64,000 bases of DNA from Ferrovum sp. PN-J185 (lineage in GTDB: Bacteria; Pseudomonadota; Gammaproteobacteria; Burkholderiales; Ferrovaceae): assembly GCF_001581925.1 (NCBI RefSeq), contig NZ_LQZA01000001.1:62001-126000 (forward strand), read 5' to 3'. Shown in pieces: positions 1 through 8,277 of this stretch (position 1 is the first letter of the stretch; every line of letters starts with the position of its first letter). Position numbers and translations under genes: made by a program. The notes below the pieces were generated by a model. It searched no databases, was not told where the DNA came from, and saw only the letters and a list, made by a program, of their open reading frames with translations.

Positions 1-1
1 A

Positions 2-763
2 GTTTTAGGTGGTTTGGGGTCGATTACGCGTACCCAGTCGGATTCGGTGATTTCACACTACAACATTAAACCTGCTTTTGATATTTATGCTTCCACTCAA
101 GGGCGTGATTTAGGGAGTGTGTCTGCTGATATTCAGAAAATTATTGATAAAAACAAAAAAGACTTACCACGCGGTGCCATCATTGAGCTACGTGGCCAAG
201 TTCCCATTATGGAAAACTCCTATATGGGCTTAAGCCTAGGGTTGATTGCCTCAATCGTGTTGATTTACTTTTTAATTGTGATCAATTTTGAGTCTTGGCT
301 TGATCCATTTGTGATTATTACAGCGCTTCCTGCAGCTTTGGCTGGTATTGTGTGGATGCTCTTTACCACCTACACCACCCTTTCCGTACCTGCACTAACG
401 GGTGCCATTATGTGTATGGGGGTCGCCACTGCTAACAGTATTTTAGTGGTGAGCTTTGCGCGTGAGCGATTACAAGAACTGAAGCATCCAGTACAAGCTG
501 CATTAGAAGCTGGAGTAACACGTTTTCGACCTGTGCTGATGACAGCAGCTGCCATGGTGATTGGTATGATCCCGATGGCATTGGGCTTGGGGGACGGTGG
601 AGAACAAAACGCACCTTTAGGGCGTGCGGTGATTGGTGGTTTGTTATTTGCTACTTTTGCGACATTATTGTTTGTGCCAGCGGTATTTAGTTTGGTTCAT
701 CGTAATGATCGATTTGATGAAGTTGAACAATCATGGGACGATGAATCACATGATCCCGTGTAA
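2..763 (+). CDS. RND efflux permease, C-terminal part (5' end outside window)
   Basis: This is the C-terminal 250 or so residues of a resistance-nodulation-division inner-membrane pump driven by the proton gradient. The reading frame is open from base 2, so the start lies upstream; the TTG at 14 is internal. Visible are the end of the second periplasmic domain and then the last membrane segments, including the conserved stretch GAIMCMGVATANSILVVSF and the helix region VLMTAAAMVIGMIPMALGLG, both typical of AcrB/HAE1-type permeases. The tail is acidic and cytoplasmic. It is followed 28 bases later by an adaptor gene and then by an outer-membrane channel gene, so the three form a complete export system. 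The substrate cannot be read from the C-terminal part; drugs, solvents or metals are all possible. Confidence 0.93.
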   Translation, partial: VLGGLGSITRTQSDSVISHYNIKPAFDIYASTQGRDLGSVSADIQKIIDKNKKDLPRGAIIELRGQVPIMENSYMGLSLGLIASIVLIYFLIVINFESWLDPFVIITALPAALAGIVWMLFTTYTTLSVPALTGAIMCMGVATANSILVVSFARERLQELKHPVQAALEAGVTRFRPVLMTAAAMVIGMIPMALGLGDGGEQNAPLGRAVIGGLLFATFATLLFVPAVFSLVHRNDRFDEVEQSWDDESHDPV

Positions 764-791
764 GTTAGTAATGATTTAAAGGAGTTTGGGA

Positions 792-1970
792 ATGCATCAC
801 GATTCTGATGAAGTTCATTTTGATGTTAAGTCGATTCCAAACCTCAGGCGTAAACTCGTCATTGCTGTCGCAGTGATTGTATTAATTGCGCTATGGGGTG
901 GGATTAAACGTTATCTTGACTACAATAAAGAGGCAAAATGGAGCGCTGAACAAGCAGTAGAATCTGTTGCTGTTATTCATCCTCATATTGGTATTCATGG
1001 TAACACCTTGGTTTTACCAGGTACTTTGCAACCTTATATCGATGCGCCAATTCTTGCCCGGGTGGATGGCTACCTTAAAATTTGGTATCACGATATCGGC
1101 GCCAAAGTAAAAAAAGGTGAGTTGCTGGCTGTAATTGATACCCCTGAGTTAGATCAACAACTCAGTCAAGCGAAAGCCAATCTAGTCAGAAAAAAGGCTG
1201 ATGAAAAATTAGCTGAAGTTACCATGAAACGTTGGAAAGCTTTACTAGCTAAAGACTCGGTATCAAAGCAGGAAACGGATGTACATATTGCAGACTTTGA
1301 GGCACGTAAGGCTGATGTATTAGCAGCTAAAGCTGATGTAGCAAGAATTGAAGCCTTTGAAAATTTTAAACGAGTGGTGGCTCCCTTTGACGGAATTATT
1401 ACTGCCAGAAAAACTGACGTGGGTTTTTTAATTAGTGCAGGCAAAGGTACTGAACTCTTTAATGTCTCAAGCGTTGATCCGCTGCGTTTGTATGTTCCCG
1501 TACCTCAGGTCTACAGTGATCAAATTAAAAATGGCCAAACTGCTACCTTAACCGTGCCAGAATTTCCAAATCGTACCTTCTCGGCCAAAGTGGAAACCAC
1601 ATCAGGTGGAATTAGTAATACCAGCGGTACCATGTTAGTTGAGTTATTGGTACAAAACATAGATGAAACGCTAAAACCAGGTGACTATTCTCAAGTAAGA
1701 TTTGATTTACCTGAAAATAAGAGTGCTGTACGTGTTCCATCAAGTTGTCTTATTTTTAGATCAGGTGGTTTGAGAGTGGCGGTGCTTGGTGCTGACAATC
1801 ATGTAATGTTAAAACCGATTGTTGTGGGTAGAGATTACGGTAGTGAGGTTGAGGTAGTGAGTGGTTTATCGATTAATGACCAGGTCATTGATAGTCCCTC
1901 TGACTCTATTGAGAACGGTGATTTGGTTAAACCACAAACTAATTCTGGTAATCAATCAGGTGGACATTGA
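792..1970 (+). CDS. RND efflux periplasmic adaptor (membrane fusion protein)
   Basis: The 392-residue protein links the inner-membrane RND pump to the outer-membrane channel in the periplasm. It has one N-terminal membrane anchor (about residues 20-40) and no lipobox. After that come a lipoyl-like half (VDGYLKIWYHDIGAKVKKG), a coiled-coil hairpin rich in Lys, Ala and Glu (about residues 115-185), the second lipoyl half with VVAPFDGIITARK, and a beta-barrel domain ending in a flexible Gly/Asn tail. The ATG at 792 was chosen because GGAG at 781-784 is seven bases upstream; an in-frame TTG at 786 has no such spacing. The gene sits between the permease and the channel gene and is probably cotranscribed with both. 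The family assignment is firm; the substrate is unknown. Confidence 0.93.
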   Translation: MHHDSDEVHFDVKSIPNLRRKLVIAVAVIVLIALWGGIKRYLDYNKEAKWSAEQAVESVAVIHPHIGIHGNTLVLPGTLQPYIDAPILARVDGYLKIWYHDIGAKVKKGELLAVIDTPELDQQLSQAKANLVRKKADEKLAEVTMKRWKALLAKDSVSKQETDVHIADFEARKADVLAAKADVARIEAFENFKRVVAPFDGIITARKTDVGFLISAGKGTELFNVSSVDPLRLYVPVPQVYSDQIKNGQTATLTVPEFPNRTFSAKVETTSGGISNTSGTMLVELLVQNIDETLKPGDYSQVRFDLPENKSAVRVPSSCLIFRSGGLRVAVLGADNHVMLKPIVVGRDYGSEVEVVSGLSINDQVIDSPSDSIENGDLVKPQTNSGNQSGGH

Positions 1971-1972
1971 TC

Positions 1973-3376
1973 ATGAAACAGTGGTATTTGGCTCTCGTTG
2001 CTTTACCAATTGTACTTAATGCGTGTTCTTTTGCGCCGGATTACAAGCGCCCCGATGTACCTCTAGCAACTAATTTTAAAGAGGATGGAGTATGGCGAAC
2101 AGCAGCGCCAATGGATGACAAGTCTAAGGGCGATTGGTGGCATTACTTTAATGATTCAGTTTTAAACGAGTTAGAGGCTAAGATTGACAAGGGCAACCTT
2201 CAGTTAGGTATTGCTCTAGCACGTCACGATCAAGCTTTAGCAATTGCTAATGAAAACGAGGCGCAACTTTATCCCGAAGTGGATGCATCAGGTAATTACT
2301 TAACCAATCGTCAATCACTCAATAGACCCTTAAGAAGCTCAAGTCTCAATTATAGTGTGTATGGTAATACCGCTATTGGTGCTGGTATTAACTATGAGTT
2401 AGATTTTTGGGGAAGACTTCGTAATCAAGCCAAAGCCTCCGCCTTATTAGAACAGGCAAGTCGCGCTGATATTGAAACTGTGCGCTTAAGCCAACAGGCA
2501 TTGCTCGCGTCAATATATTTTCAGCTGAGAGGCTATGACACTCAAATTGCTATTTTTAAAGACTCTATTAAAGCCTATGAGCGAGAGTTCACTATTATTA
2601 AAAATAGGCATGATGAAGGAGTGGTCTCTGGTTTAGATGTGGCAAGAGCTGAGAGTTTATTGGATCAAGTAAAAGGGCAATTACAAGATTTACTAGCCCA
2701 AAGAGCTAATCTTGAACACGCCCTTGCAGTATTAATAGGTGAAAGCCCTAGCTCTTTTAGTGTGGCGCCAGTGGATAATTTTGTAGAGGCTTACCCACAT
2801 TTACCTACTGAACTTCCTTCAGCAGTGCTGCAACGTCGTCCAGATATTGCTGCCGCAGAAAGACGTGTGGCATCAGCCAATGCTGAAATTGGTGTAGCAA
2901 AAGCTGCTTTTTTCCCGACCATTAATCTTTTAGCCTTTGGCGGATACCAGAACAGCGGTTACGGTAATCTTTTAACCACTCCTAATAGTACCTGGATGTT
3001 AGGGCCCTTAGCCTTCTTGCCTATCATTGATGAGGGCAGAAGACAAAGTTTAGTTGACTTGGCTAATGCACAAAATAAAGAGTTAATTGTGACTTATCGT
3101 CAAACCGTTTTAAACGCCTTTAAAGAAGTAGAAGACAGCATGGCGTCTCTCAATCACTTACAAAGCCAATTAACAGAACAGTCAAAGGCAGCTATCGCAG
3201 CTAACACCACTTATGATTTAGCGGTTAACCGCTATTTAGGAGGGGCTAGTAGCTACCTTGAAGTCATTGATGCAGAAAACACAAAACTAACAACTCAAAT
3301 TGCAGAGACCAAAGTTAAATCAGCACAAATGATTGCCGTGGTGAGCTTTGTTAAAGCCATTGGTGGCGGATGGTGA
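1973..3376 (+). CDS. RND efflux outer-membrane channel lipoprotein (NodT family)
   Basis: This 467-residue outer-membrane factor forms the TolC-like exit duct of the efflux system. The N-terminus is a lipoprotein signal with lipobox LNAC and lipidation at Cys18, followed by the FAPDYKRP motif common in NodT/OprM proteins. Two OEP repeats follow, the second with the diagnostic LQRRPDIAAAERRVASANA and VAKAAFFPTI segments. The ATG at 1973 begins two bases after the adaptor stop codon; a TTG six bases earlier was rejected because the signal peptide and a GGTGGA ribosome site fit the ATG. It is the last gene of the operon. A weak GTTGC/GCAAC dyad at 3386-3401 lies just downstream but lacks a T-run. 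Confidence 0.93.
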   Translation: MKQWYLALVALPIVLNACSFAPDYKRPDVPLATNFKEDGVWRTAAPMDDKSKGDWWHYFNDSVLNELEAKIDKGNLQLGIALARHDQALAIANENEAQLYPEVDASGNYLTNRQSLNRPLRSSSLNYSVYGNTAIGAGINYELDFWGRLRNQAKASALLEQASRADIETVRLSQQALLASIYFQLRGYDTQIAIFKDSIKAYEREFTIIKNRHDEGVVSGLDVARAESLLDQVKGQLQDLLAQRANLEHALAVLIGESPSSFSVAPVDNFVEAYPHLPTELPSAVLQRRPDIAAAERRVASANAEIGVAKAAFFPTINLLAFGGYQNSGYGNLLTTPNSTWMLGPLAFLPIIDEGRRQSLVDLANAQNKELIVTYRQTVLNAFKEVEDSMASLNHLQSQLTEQSKAAIAANTTYDLAVNRYLGGASSYLEVIDAENTKLTTQIAETKVKSAQMIAVVSFVKAIGGGW

Positions 3377-3415
3377 TTTAAAAATGTTGCAAAAGCGCAA
3401 CAATAGTGTTGTTAG

Positions 3416-3513
3416 TTTACAAATTACCTTTACAAAGTGGATTAATTCAATAGTTTCACGTTATAGTTAGACTATGAGAGCCTAGTTACTTGGGTTTTTA
3501 CTGTTTTTGTAAA
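3416..3513 (+). promoter_or_regulatory. TTTACAAA-type motif copies upstream of porin 1
   Basis: Within the 188-base gap before the first porin, the sequence TTTACAAAT occurs at 3416-3424, TTTACAAAG at 3429-3437, and the reverse form TTTGTAAA at 3506-3513. The same motif recurs upstream of the second porin. These may be operator half-sites for a shared porin regulator, or only a by-product of AT-rich duplicated DNA. No clear -35/-10 pair was found. Confidence 0.3.
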
Positions 3514-3545
3514 TCTTTTAAGTTAAGTTTTACATAATTCATTTT

Positions 3546-3599
3546 TAATAGATGGAGTTTACACATGAAAAAATCGCTACTCGCTTTAGCAGCTTTAGC
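3546..3599 (+). repeat. Left copy of 54-bp perfect inverted repeat (porin 1 start)
   Basis: The 54 bases covering the ribosome site, ATG and first 11 codons of porin 1 are identical, in inverted orientation, to 7898-7951 at the start of porin 2. The match begins at TAATAGATGGAG and ends with GCAGCTTTAGC. Sequence similarity continues beyond it at a lower level. It is a by-product of gene duplication at least, and could serve as a homologous crossover point. Confidence 0.9.
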
Positions 3600-4887
3600 A
3601 AGCGTTGCATCAGTTGCACACGCTCAAGATGGTATTCAGTTATACGGTGTTTTAGATGCTGGTGTTGTTCAAGCAACTAACAGCGGTAATATTTCACCTA
3701 ACTTTGTAACTGGTCAAACACCTACAAGTGCTCCTTACCTTGCTAATAGCACCCACTTAGGAACTGTTACAGGTATGATGAACGGTGGTGAATCCGCTAC
3801 TCGTTGGGGTATTAAAGGTAATGAAGATTTAGGTCAAGGCCGTAAAGTTGGCTTTACATTAGAATCTGGTTTCAGTATTAATAATGGTCAACTAGCAACC
3901 TCAGGTTTGGCTGGTTCTAGCAATATCTACTCAAATGCTGATACGAGTTTGAATGGTCAGTTGTTTGGTCGCCAAGCTCACTTGGATTTATCTGACCCAA
4001 CGTATGGTATGTTACAGATTGGTCGTGTTTATAACGTTCAAGCTGACATCATCACTGGCGGATACGATCCAGTTGACTTCCAAATGTTCTCACCAATTAA
4101 CTTCTCAGGCTCATATGGTGGTGGTGGCTTTACAGATAACTTCCGCGTTGATAATTCATTAAAGTATATTAAAAACTACGGAAACTACACCTTTAAATAC
4201 TTACATTCATTTGGTGGTATTTCAAATAGTTATGGTGCAAGAAGTTCCGATCAAGCAAGTTTGGGCTATGAAAATGCTCGATTTGGATTACAAACAGCAT
4301 ATGAGTACACACATGATGTAAGCAATATTGGTTTCCCAGGCACTTTCACGAGCTCGGCAATTTCTACAGGAGCTTCTGGAGTTCCAATTCCAAATTCTGT
4401 AAACGTATCATATTTTGATTTACGTTCATTCATGATAGCTGGCAAATACAACTTTAACAGTAAATTCACTGTAAAAGGTGGTGTTGAATTAATTCAATAC
4501 TCTGCACCTAGCAATTTAAGTGCAGACCAGGCCTTAACTAGCATTTACTCTTATACAGTGGCTAATGTTGGCTTAGCATCACAAAACGGTTTCAATAAAA
4601 CTGTTAATGTATTTTGGTTAGGTGGTAATTATAACGTTACAGATCGTATTAAACTTTCTGCTGGTTACTATTACGCTGCTCAATTGCCTGGTGCTGAGAA
4701 TGGCGTACAGTTAAATGGTGCTGATCGTTATGCGTCATTTGCAGCTGAATACTACTTAAGTAAACGTACAAACTTCTATGCTGCAGTTATGAATGATACC
4801 AAAACCGGTTCTGAAGCTTTAAATTACGGAATTGGTTACCCTTCAGTATTCAATACCTACGGTATTGGTGTACGTACCAAGTTCTAA
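3565..4887 (+). CDS. Trimeric general porin 1 (Gram-negative porin family)
   Basis: The 440-residue protein is an outer-membrane diffusion porin of the 16-stranded type typical of betaproteobacteria. It has a Sec signal peptide cleaved after AHA (about residue 20), begins the mature part with QDGIQLYGVLDAGV, shows the conserved ATRWGIKGNEDLGQGRKVGF and LFGRQAHLDL blocks, and ends on Phe (VRTKF) as outer-membrane barrels do. Start: ATGGAG at 3552-3557 precedes the ATG. A terminator follows. A second porin on the opposite strand (6658-7932) is roughly two-thirds identical by eye. The strands are conserved and the differences concentrate in segments expected to be surface loops, for example about residues 40-65 and 255-280. 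Confidence 0.95.
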   Translation: MKKSLLALAALASVASVAHAQDGIQLYGVLDAGVVQATNSGNISPNFVTGQTPTSAPYLANSTHLGTVTGMMNGGESATRWGIKGNEDLGQGRKVGFTLESGFSINNGQLATSGLAGSSNIYSNADTSLNGQLFGRQAHLDLSDPTYGMLQIGRVYNVQADIITGGYDPVDFQMFSPINFSGSYGGGGFTDNFRVDNSLKYIKNYGNYTFKYLHSFGGISNSYGARSSDQASLGYENARFGLQTAYEYTHDVSNIGFPGTFTSSAISTGASGVPIPNSVNVSYFDLRSFMIAGKYNFNSKFTVKGGVELIQYSAPSNLSADQALTSIYSYTVANVGLASQNGFNKTVNVFWLGGNYNVTDRIKLSAGYYYAAQLPGAENGVQLNGADRYASFAAEYYLSKRTNFYAAVMNDTKTGSEALNYGIGYPSVFNTYGIGVRTKF

Positions 4888-4930
4888 TCTCACACTGGCT
4901 TAGTCCAGTTAAGATTAGTGTAGTAAATAT

Positions 4931-4961
4931 AACCCGCTATAGAAATATAGCGGGTTTTTTT
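4931..4961 (+). terminator. Rho-independent terminator of porin 1
   Basis: A perfect 11-bp stem (AACCCGCTATA with TATAGCGGGTT), a GAAA loop and a following T-run lie 43 bases after the stop codon. The 40 or so bases between stop codon and terminator resemble the matching region behind porin 2, but the terminator stems differ in sequence. Confidence 0.93.
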
Positions 4962-5117
4962 GAGACCATATAAATTACAAATTTTTACAATTATTATTAT
5001 TTTTATATATTTACACACTTATAGATACAAATATTTTGAAATAAAAGAGTTAAGAAATTTAAACCATTTTTTTTTATTGTAGTTGTTAATACAAATTAAC
5101 CTATAAAGGTTGAATAT

Positions 5118-6476
5118 ATGGTAGTTAAAGAATATAGGCTTGGCCAAAAAGTAGACAATTATCTTGCACAAGATAACCATCTTATTTTACTGACCGGAAA
5201 ACTACTTTATGTAAACTCTTCGGACAGTAAATTATTTGATACTCCACAAATTATTAATCAAAATAAAGAGTACTTTTCTTCTAGTGATGAATTTTTTATA
5301 CCCATTGAAAACACCCAAATAGCAGTTGTTCCAAAAGAAGAAAATAAAAGCACTAAATCAAATAAAGTAACTGTAGATTCAAAGAATGACAAAGCTTTAT
5401 ATCAAAATCATACTTCGCTTGCGCAAACAGAGTCAGACTACCCCACAATTAAACAAGATTATTTTGATTTTTTAATCTCTAAAACAAAACAACATAGTCT
5501 ATTAGATGTAGTGAAAATTACTCTTCAAAACGAACAAGCTAAAGTATTAAGAAATGAAATTACACAACATACTTATAGAATGACATATTCAAGAATTTCA
5601 AAACATATTGTTCCCTTTTTTAAGAATTACATGGTTGAATCAATTGCCTATGAAGATATTAACAGATTCTATAATCACTTAAGTTTAGAGGGTTATAGCG
5701 CCATTACTTTGTCGCAGTACCTAGTTGCCTTAAAAAAGGTATTAGAGACCGCTAAAGCCCACTCTTGGATCAATGAAGTACCATATATACCTAAAGTTAA
5801 AGTACAAAAAAAAGCACGAGGATGGTTTACATTGTCTGAATATAAGACACTTTATAAAGAAAGTATAAAATTATCCTTATTTCATACCGTAATTACCCCA
5901 CCGTCTCATAGAAATAAACGTGATGGCATTTTCACAAATCAACAAAACTTAATAATTGGGTTAAATTGGGTCATTCGTTTTATGGTCAATTCATTTATAA
6001 GGCCCGTTGATCTTAAAATTATTCAACATCAACATATTGAAATTGTTAAAGGTAAATATACTTATTTAAGACTTAATCTTCCCGAAACCAAGAGACATAT
6101 TGGACAAATAATTACTTTACCTGGAGCGGTTTTTGCTTATCAAAGTTTAGTTAAGTATTACAAACAATTTAACCTTGCTAAGCCATCTGATTATTTGTTT
6201 TTACCAGAAATTAACGACCGTCAAGCTGCTATTACTATTCTTGAAAACAACTTTAGAAAATTACTTATTCATTGTAATTTAAGAGTTTCTACAAACGGTC
6301 TAAAAAGAACTCTCTATTCTTTACGTCATTCAGCAATTACATACCGTCTTTTATATGGTAAGAAAACTGATCTCTTAACACTTGCAAGAAATGCCCGGAC
6401 AAGTATAGATATGATTGATAAATATTATGCTAGCGAAGTCAGTGCGGAAATGAAAATAGATCATATTCATAGTTAA
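5118..6476 (+). CDS. Tyrosine recombinase / integrase-like protein between the porins
   Basis: The 452-residue protein has a C-terminal tyrosine recombinase catalytic domain (about 260-440) and a preceding SAM-like core-binding domain (about 150-220). Catalytic features: Arg in FIRPVDL (about 294), a probable beta-hairpin Lys in ETKRH, the box LYSLRHSAITYR where Tyr replaces the first His of HxxR, LARNARTSIDMIDKYY where Asn stands at the second His position, and the nucleophile Tyr near 435. This pattern resembles a known phage-type integrase subfamily. The first 130 or so residues are hydrophilic and match no domain I recognise. The gene is strikingly AT-rich compared with the core genes and is flanked by convergent porins, suggesting acquisition. 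A short dyad AACCT/AGGTT at 5098-5111 overlaps its ribosome site. Target sites are unknown. Confidence 0.88.
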   Translation: MVVKEYRLGQKVDNYLAQDNHLILLTGKLLYVNSSDSKLFDTPQIINQNKEYFSSSDEFFIPIENTQIAVVPKEENKSTKSNKVTVDSKNDKALYQNHTSLAQTESDYPTIKQDYFDFLISKTKQHSLLDVVKITLQNEQAKVLRNEITQHTYRMTYSRISKHIVPFFKNYMVESIAYEDINRFYNHLSLEGYSAITLSQYLVALKKVLETAKAHSWINEVPYIPKVKVQKKARGWFTLSEYKTLYKESIKLSLFHTVITPPSHRNKRDGIFTNQQNLIIGLNWVIRFMVNSFIRPVDLKIIQHQHIEIVKGKYTYLRLNLPETKRHIGQIITLPGAVFAYQSLVKYYKQFNLAKPSDYLFLPEINDRQAAITILENNFRKLLIHCNLRVSTNGLKRTLYSLRHSAITYRLLYGKKTDLLTLARNARTSIDMIDKYYASEVSAEMKIDHIHS

Positions 6477-6580
6477 GTAGTATTCATTTTAATTATCTTG
6501 ATTGTATTACTCAAAATTTTAGGTATTTTAAAAAACCACTGTTCCTACTAACTAATTATCCCTACAAAATTTATGTCATT

Positions 6581-6610
6581 AAAAAAACCCACTGTGTCGC
6601 CACAGTGGGT
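6581..6610 (-). terminator. Rho-independent terminator of porin 2
   Basis: On the minus strand, a 10-bp stem ACCCACTGTG/CACAGTGGGT with a 4-base loop is followed by seven T residues (A-run at 6581-6587 on the plus strand). It lies 47 bases behind the porin 2 stop codon. Confidence 0.93.
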
Positions 6611-6657
6611 CTAGTTTTACTACACTAATCTACAAACTGGACTAGGCCAGCGTGGGA

Positions 6658-7932
6658 TTAGAATTTAGTACGTACACCAATACCGTAGGTATTGAATGTT
6701 GAAGGATAGGCTGCACCTGCAGCAGCAGCACCTTGTTTAGTATCATTCATAACAGCAGCGTAGAAGTTTGTACGTTTGCTCAAATAATACTCAGCAGCAA
6801 CTGATGCATATTTATCGTAGCCATCACCACTGGTCCCACCAGCTTGTAGAGTGACCCAGTAGTATCCACCTGATAATTTAATTCTTTCAGATAGATTGTA
6901 ATCGGCACCTAACCAATACACGTTGTATTGTTTAGCTCCGCCGGCTGTGCTTGATGCAACAGTATAAGTATAAATACTTGTTAACTGTTGATCGGCTGCA
7001 AAATTACTAGGTGGTAAATACTGAACAAACTCATATCCACCTTTAACTGTTAATTTTTGGTTAAAGTTATACTTGCCAGCTAAAATATAAGATCTTAAAT
7101 CATTATAAGTTACAGCTACAGCGTTGCCTGGAACAAATGTAGTTGAATTAGCTGTAATTGTACCTGGCACCGCAAGTTCTGAAACATCATGAGTATACTG
7201 ATAACCACCTTGTAAACCAAAACGAGCATTTTCGTAACCTAAGGTAGCTTGGTCTGAACTTCTAGCATTGTAACTATTTGAGACACCACCAAATGAATGT
7301 AAATATTTAAAGGTGTAATTTCCGTAGTTTTTAATATATTTCAATGAGTTATCAATACGGAAGTTGTCTGTTGTACCACCACCACCGTAGAATCCTGAGA
7401 AAGCGATTGGTGAAAACATTTGGAAATCAACTGGATCATAACCACCAGCTACGATATCTGCTTGTAAGTTATAAACACGACCAATCTGTAATGTGCCATA
7501 GGTTGCATCTGATAAGTCTAAGTGTGCTTGGCGACCAAATAACTGACCGTTCAAGCTTGTGTCAGCAGCAGATAAGTTTGTGCTGCTACCAGCCAAACCT
7601 GCTTGTGCTAAAGTTCCGTTACCAATGCTAAAACCTGACTCTAAAGTAAAGCTCACTTTACGACCTGAGCCTAAGTCTTCTGAACCTTTGATACCCCAAC
7701 GTGTAGCTGATTCACCACCGTTCATCATACCTAAAACTGTGCCACGGTCAGCAGCTTTTGCTGAGGAGCCAGTAGGTACTAAACCGGTTACGAAGGTAGG
7801 TGAAATATCAGCAGCGTTTGTCGCTTGTACAACACCAGCATCCAAAACGCCGTATAACTGAATACCATCTTGTGCGTGCGCAACTGATGCAACGCTAGCT
7901 AAAGCTGCTAAAGCGAGTAGCGATTTTTTCAT
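6658..7932 (-). CDS. Trimeric general porin 2 (Gram-negative porin family)
   Basis: This 424-residue paralogue of porin 1 is oriented towards it. It has the identical signal peptide and first 39 residues, the same barrel blocks (ATRWGIKGSEDLGSGRKV, LFGRQAHLDLSD, KYIKNYGNYTFKYLHSFGG) and the same C-terminal VRTKF. Loop segments differ in length and sequence from porin 1, for example the region after TFVTG and the segment after THDVS. Ribosome site and upstream bases are shared with porin 1. DNA similarity also runs past the stop codon for about 45 bases, so the duplicated unit is larger than the coding region. It is an outer-membrane diffusion channel; solute preference cannot be read from sequence. 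Confidence 0.95.
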   Translation of the reverse strand: MKKSLLALAALASVASVAHAQDGIQLYGVLDAGVVQATNAADISPTFVTGLVPTGSSAKAADRGTVLGMMNGGESATRWGIKGSEDLGSGRKVSFTLESGFSIGNGTLAQAGLAGSSTNLSAADTSLNGQLFGRQAHLDLSDATYGTLQIGRVYNLQADIVAGGYDPVDFQMFSPIAFSGFYGGGGTTDNFRIDNSLKYIKNYGNYTFKYLHSFGGVSNSYNARSSDQATLGYENARFGLQGGYQYTHDVSELAVPGTITANSTTFVPGNAVAVTYNDLRSYILAGKYNFNQKLTVKGGYEFVQYLPPSNFAADQQLTSIYTYTVASSTAGGAKQYNVYWLGADYNLSERIKLSGGYYWVTLQAGGTSGDGYDKYASVAAEYYLSKRTNFYAAVMNDTKQGAAAAGAAYPSTFNTYGIGVRTKF

Positions 7933-7951
7933 GTGTAAACTCCATCTATTA
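7898..7951 (-). repeat. Right copy of 54-bp perfect inverted repeat (porin 2 start)
   Basis: This is the reverse complement of 3546-3599. It covers the first codons, ATG and ribosome site of porin 2. The two copies enclose about 4.3 kb holding both porins and the recombinase gene. Confidence 0.9.
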
Positions 7952-8277
7952 CAAATGAAGCTTATAAATTTATTATTTTATTTTTTAAATCATAAGGGTA
8001 GTTATGAAGTGGATTTATGATGGTTTACAAATGAGAAAATTATACTGTTTGTTACTAAATTAACCGTTAGATAATTTACAAATGATCAAATGAATATAAT
8101 TGTCTGAGCTGGTTTTTAACAAGTTGAAATATTTCTTTCATAAAGCAATATTTTTTCTTGTTAAAACTTAACAGTTATTAACATATATTTATTCAAGAAT
8201 CGGCTATGGTATCCACTTAATTTCTGTGACTAGAGTTGTTAGAATAAAACATTAAAGAAGAAATGGAAGGACCTACT
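7933..8277. promoter_or_regulatory. 345-base intergenic region between porin 2 and coq7
   Basis: This AT-rich divergent region must carry promoters for porin 2 (minus) and coq7 (plus). It contains TTACAAATGA at 7949-7958 and two exact copies of TTTACAAATGA at 8024-8034 and 8075-8085, start to start 51 bases apart, matching the motif upstream of porin 1. It also holds a long imperfect stem-loop (see 8114-8166). No convincing coding sequence was found, and no confident -10/-35 pair. Confidence 0.5.
8114..8166. repeat. Long AT-rich inverted repeat (stem-loop)
   Basis: TTTTAACAAG at 8114-8123 pairs perfectly with CTTGTTAAAA at 8157-8166. Inside it, AATATT at 8128-8133 pairs with AATATT at 8147-8152, with a 4-by-4 mismatch between the two stems and a 13-base loop. 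It could be a protein-binding dyad, a terminator-like element for an unseen small RNA, or a cruciform. Confidence 0.5.

Noticed and set aside
4888-6657. Integrated prophage or genomic island around the recombinase gene
   Set aside because: No phage, conjugation or cargo genes, no tRNA target and no direct repeats at the borders; only one recombinase gene lies between the porins.
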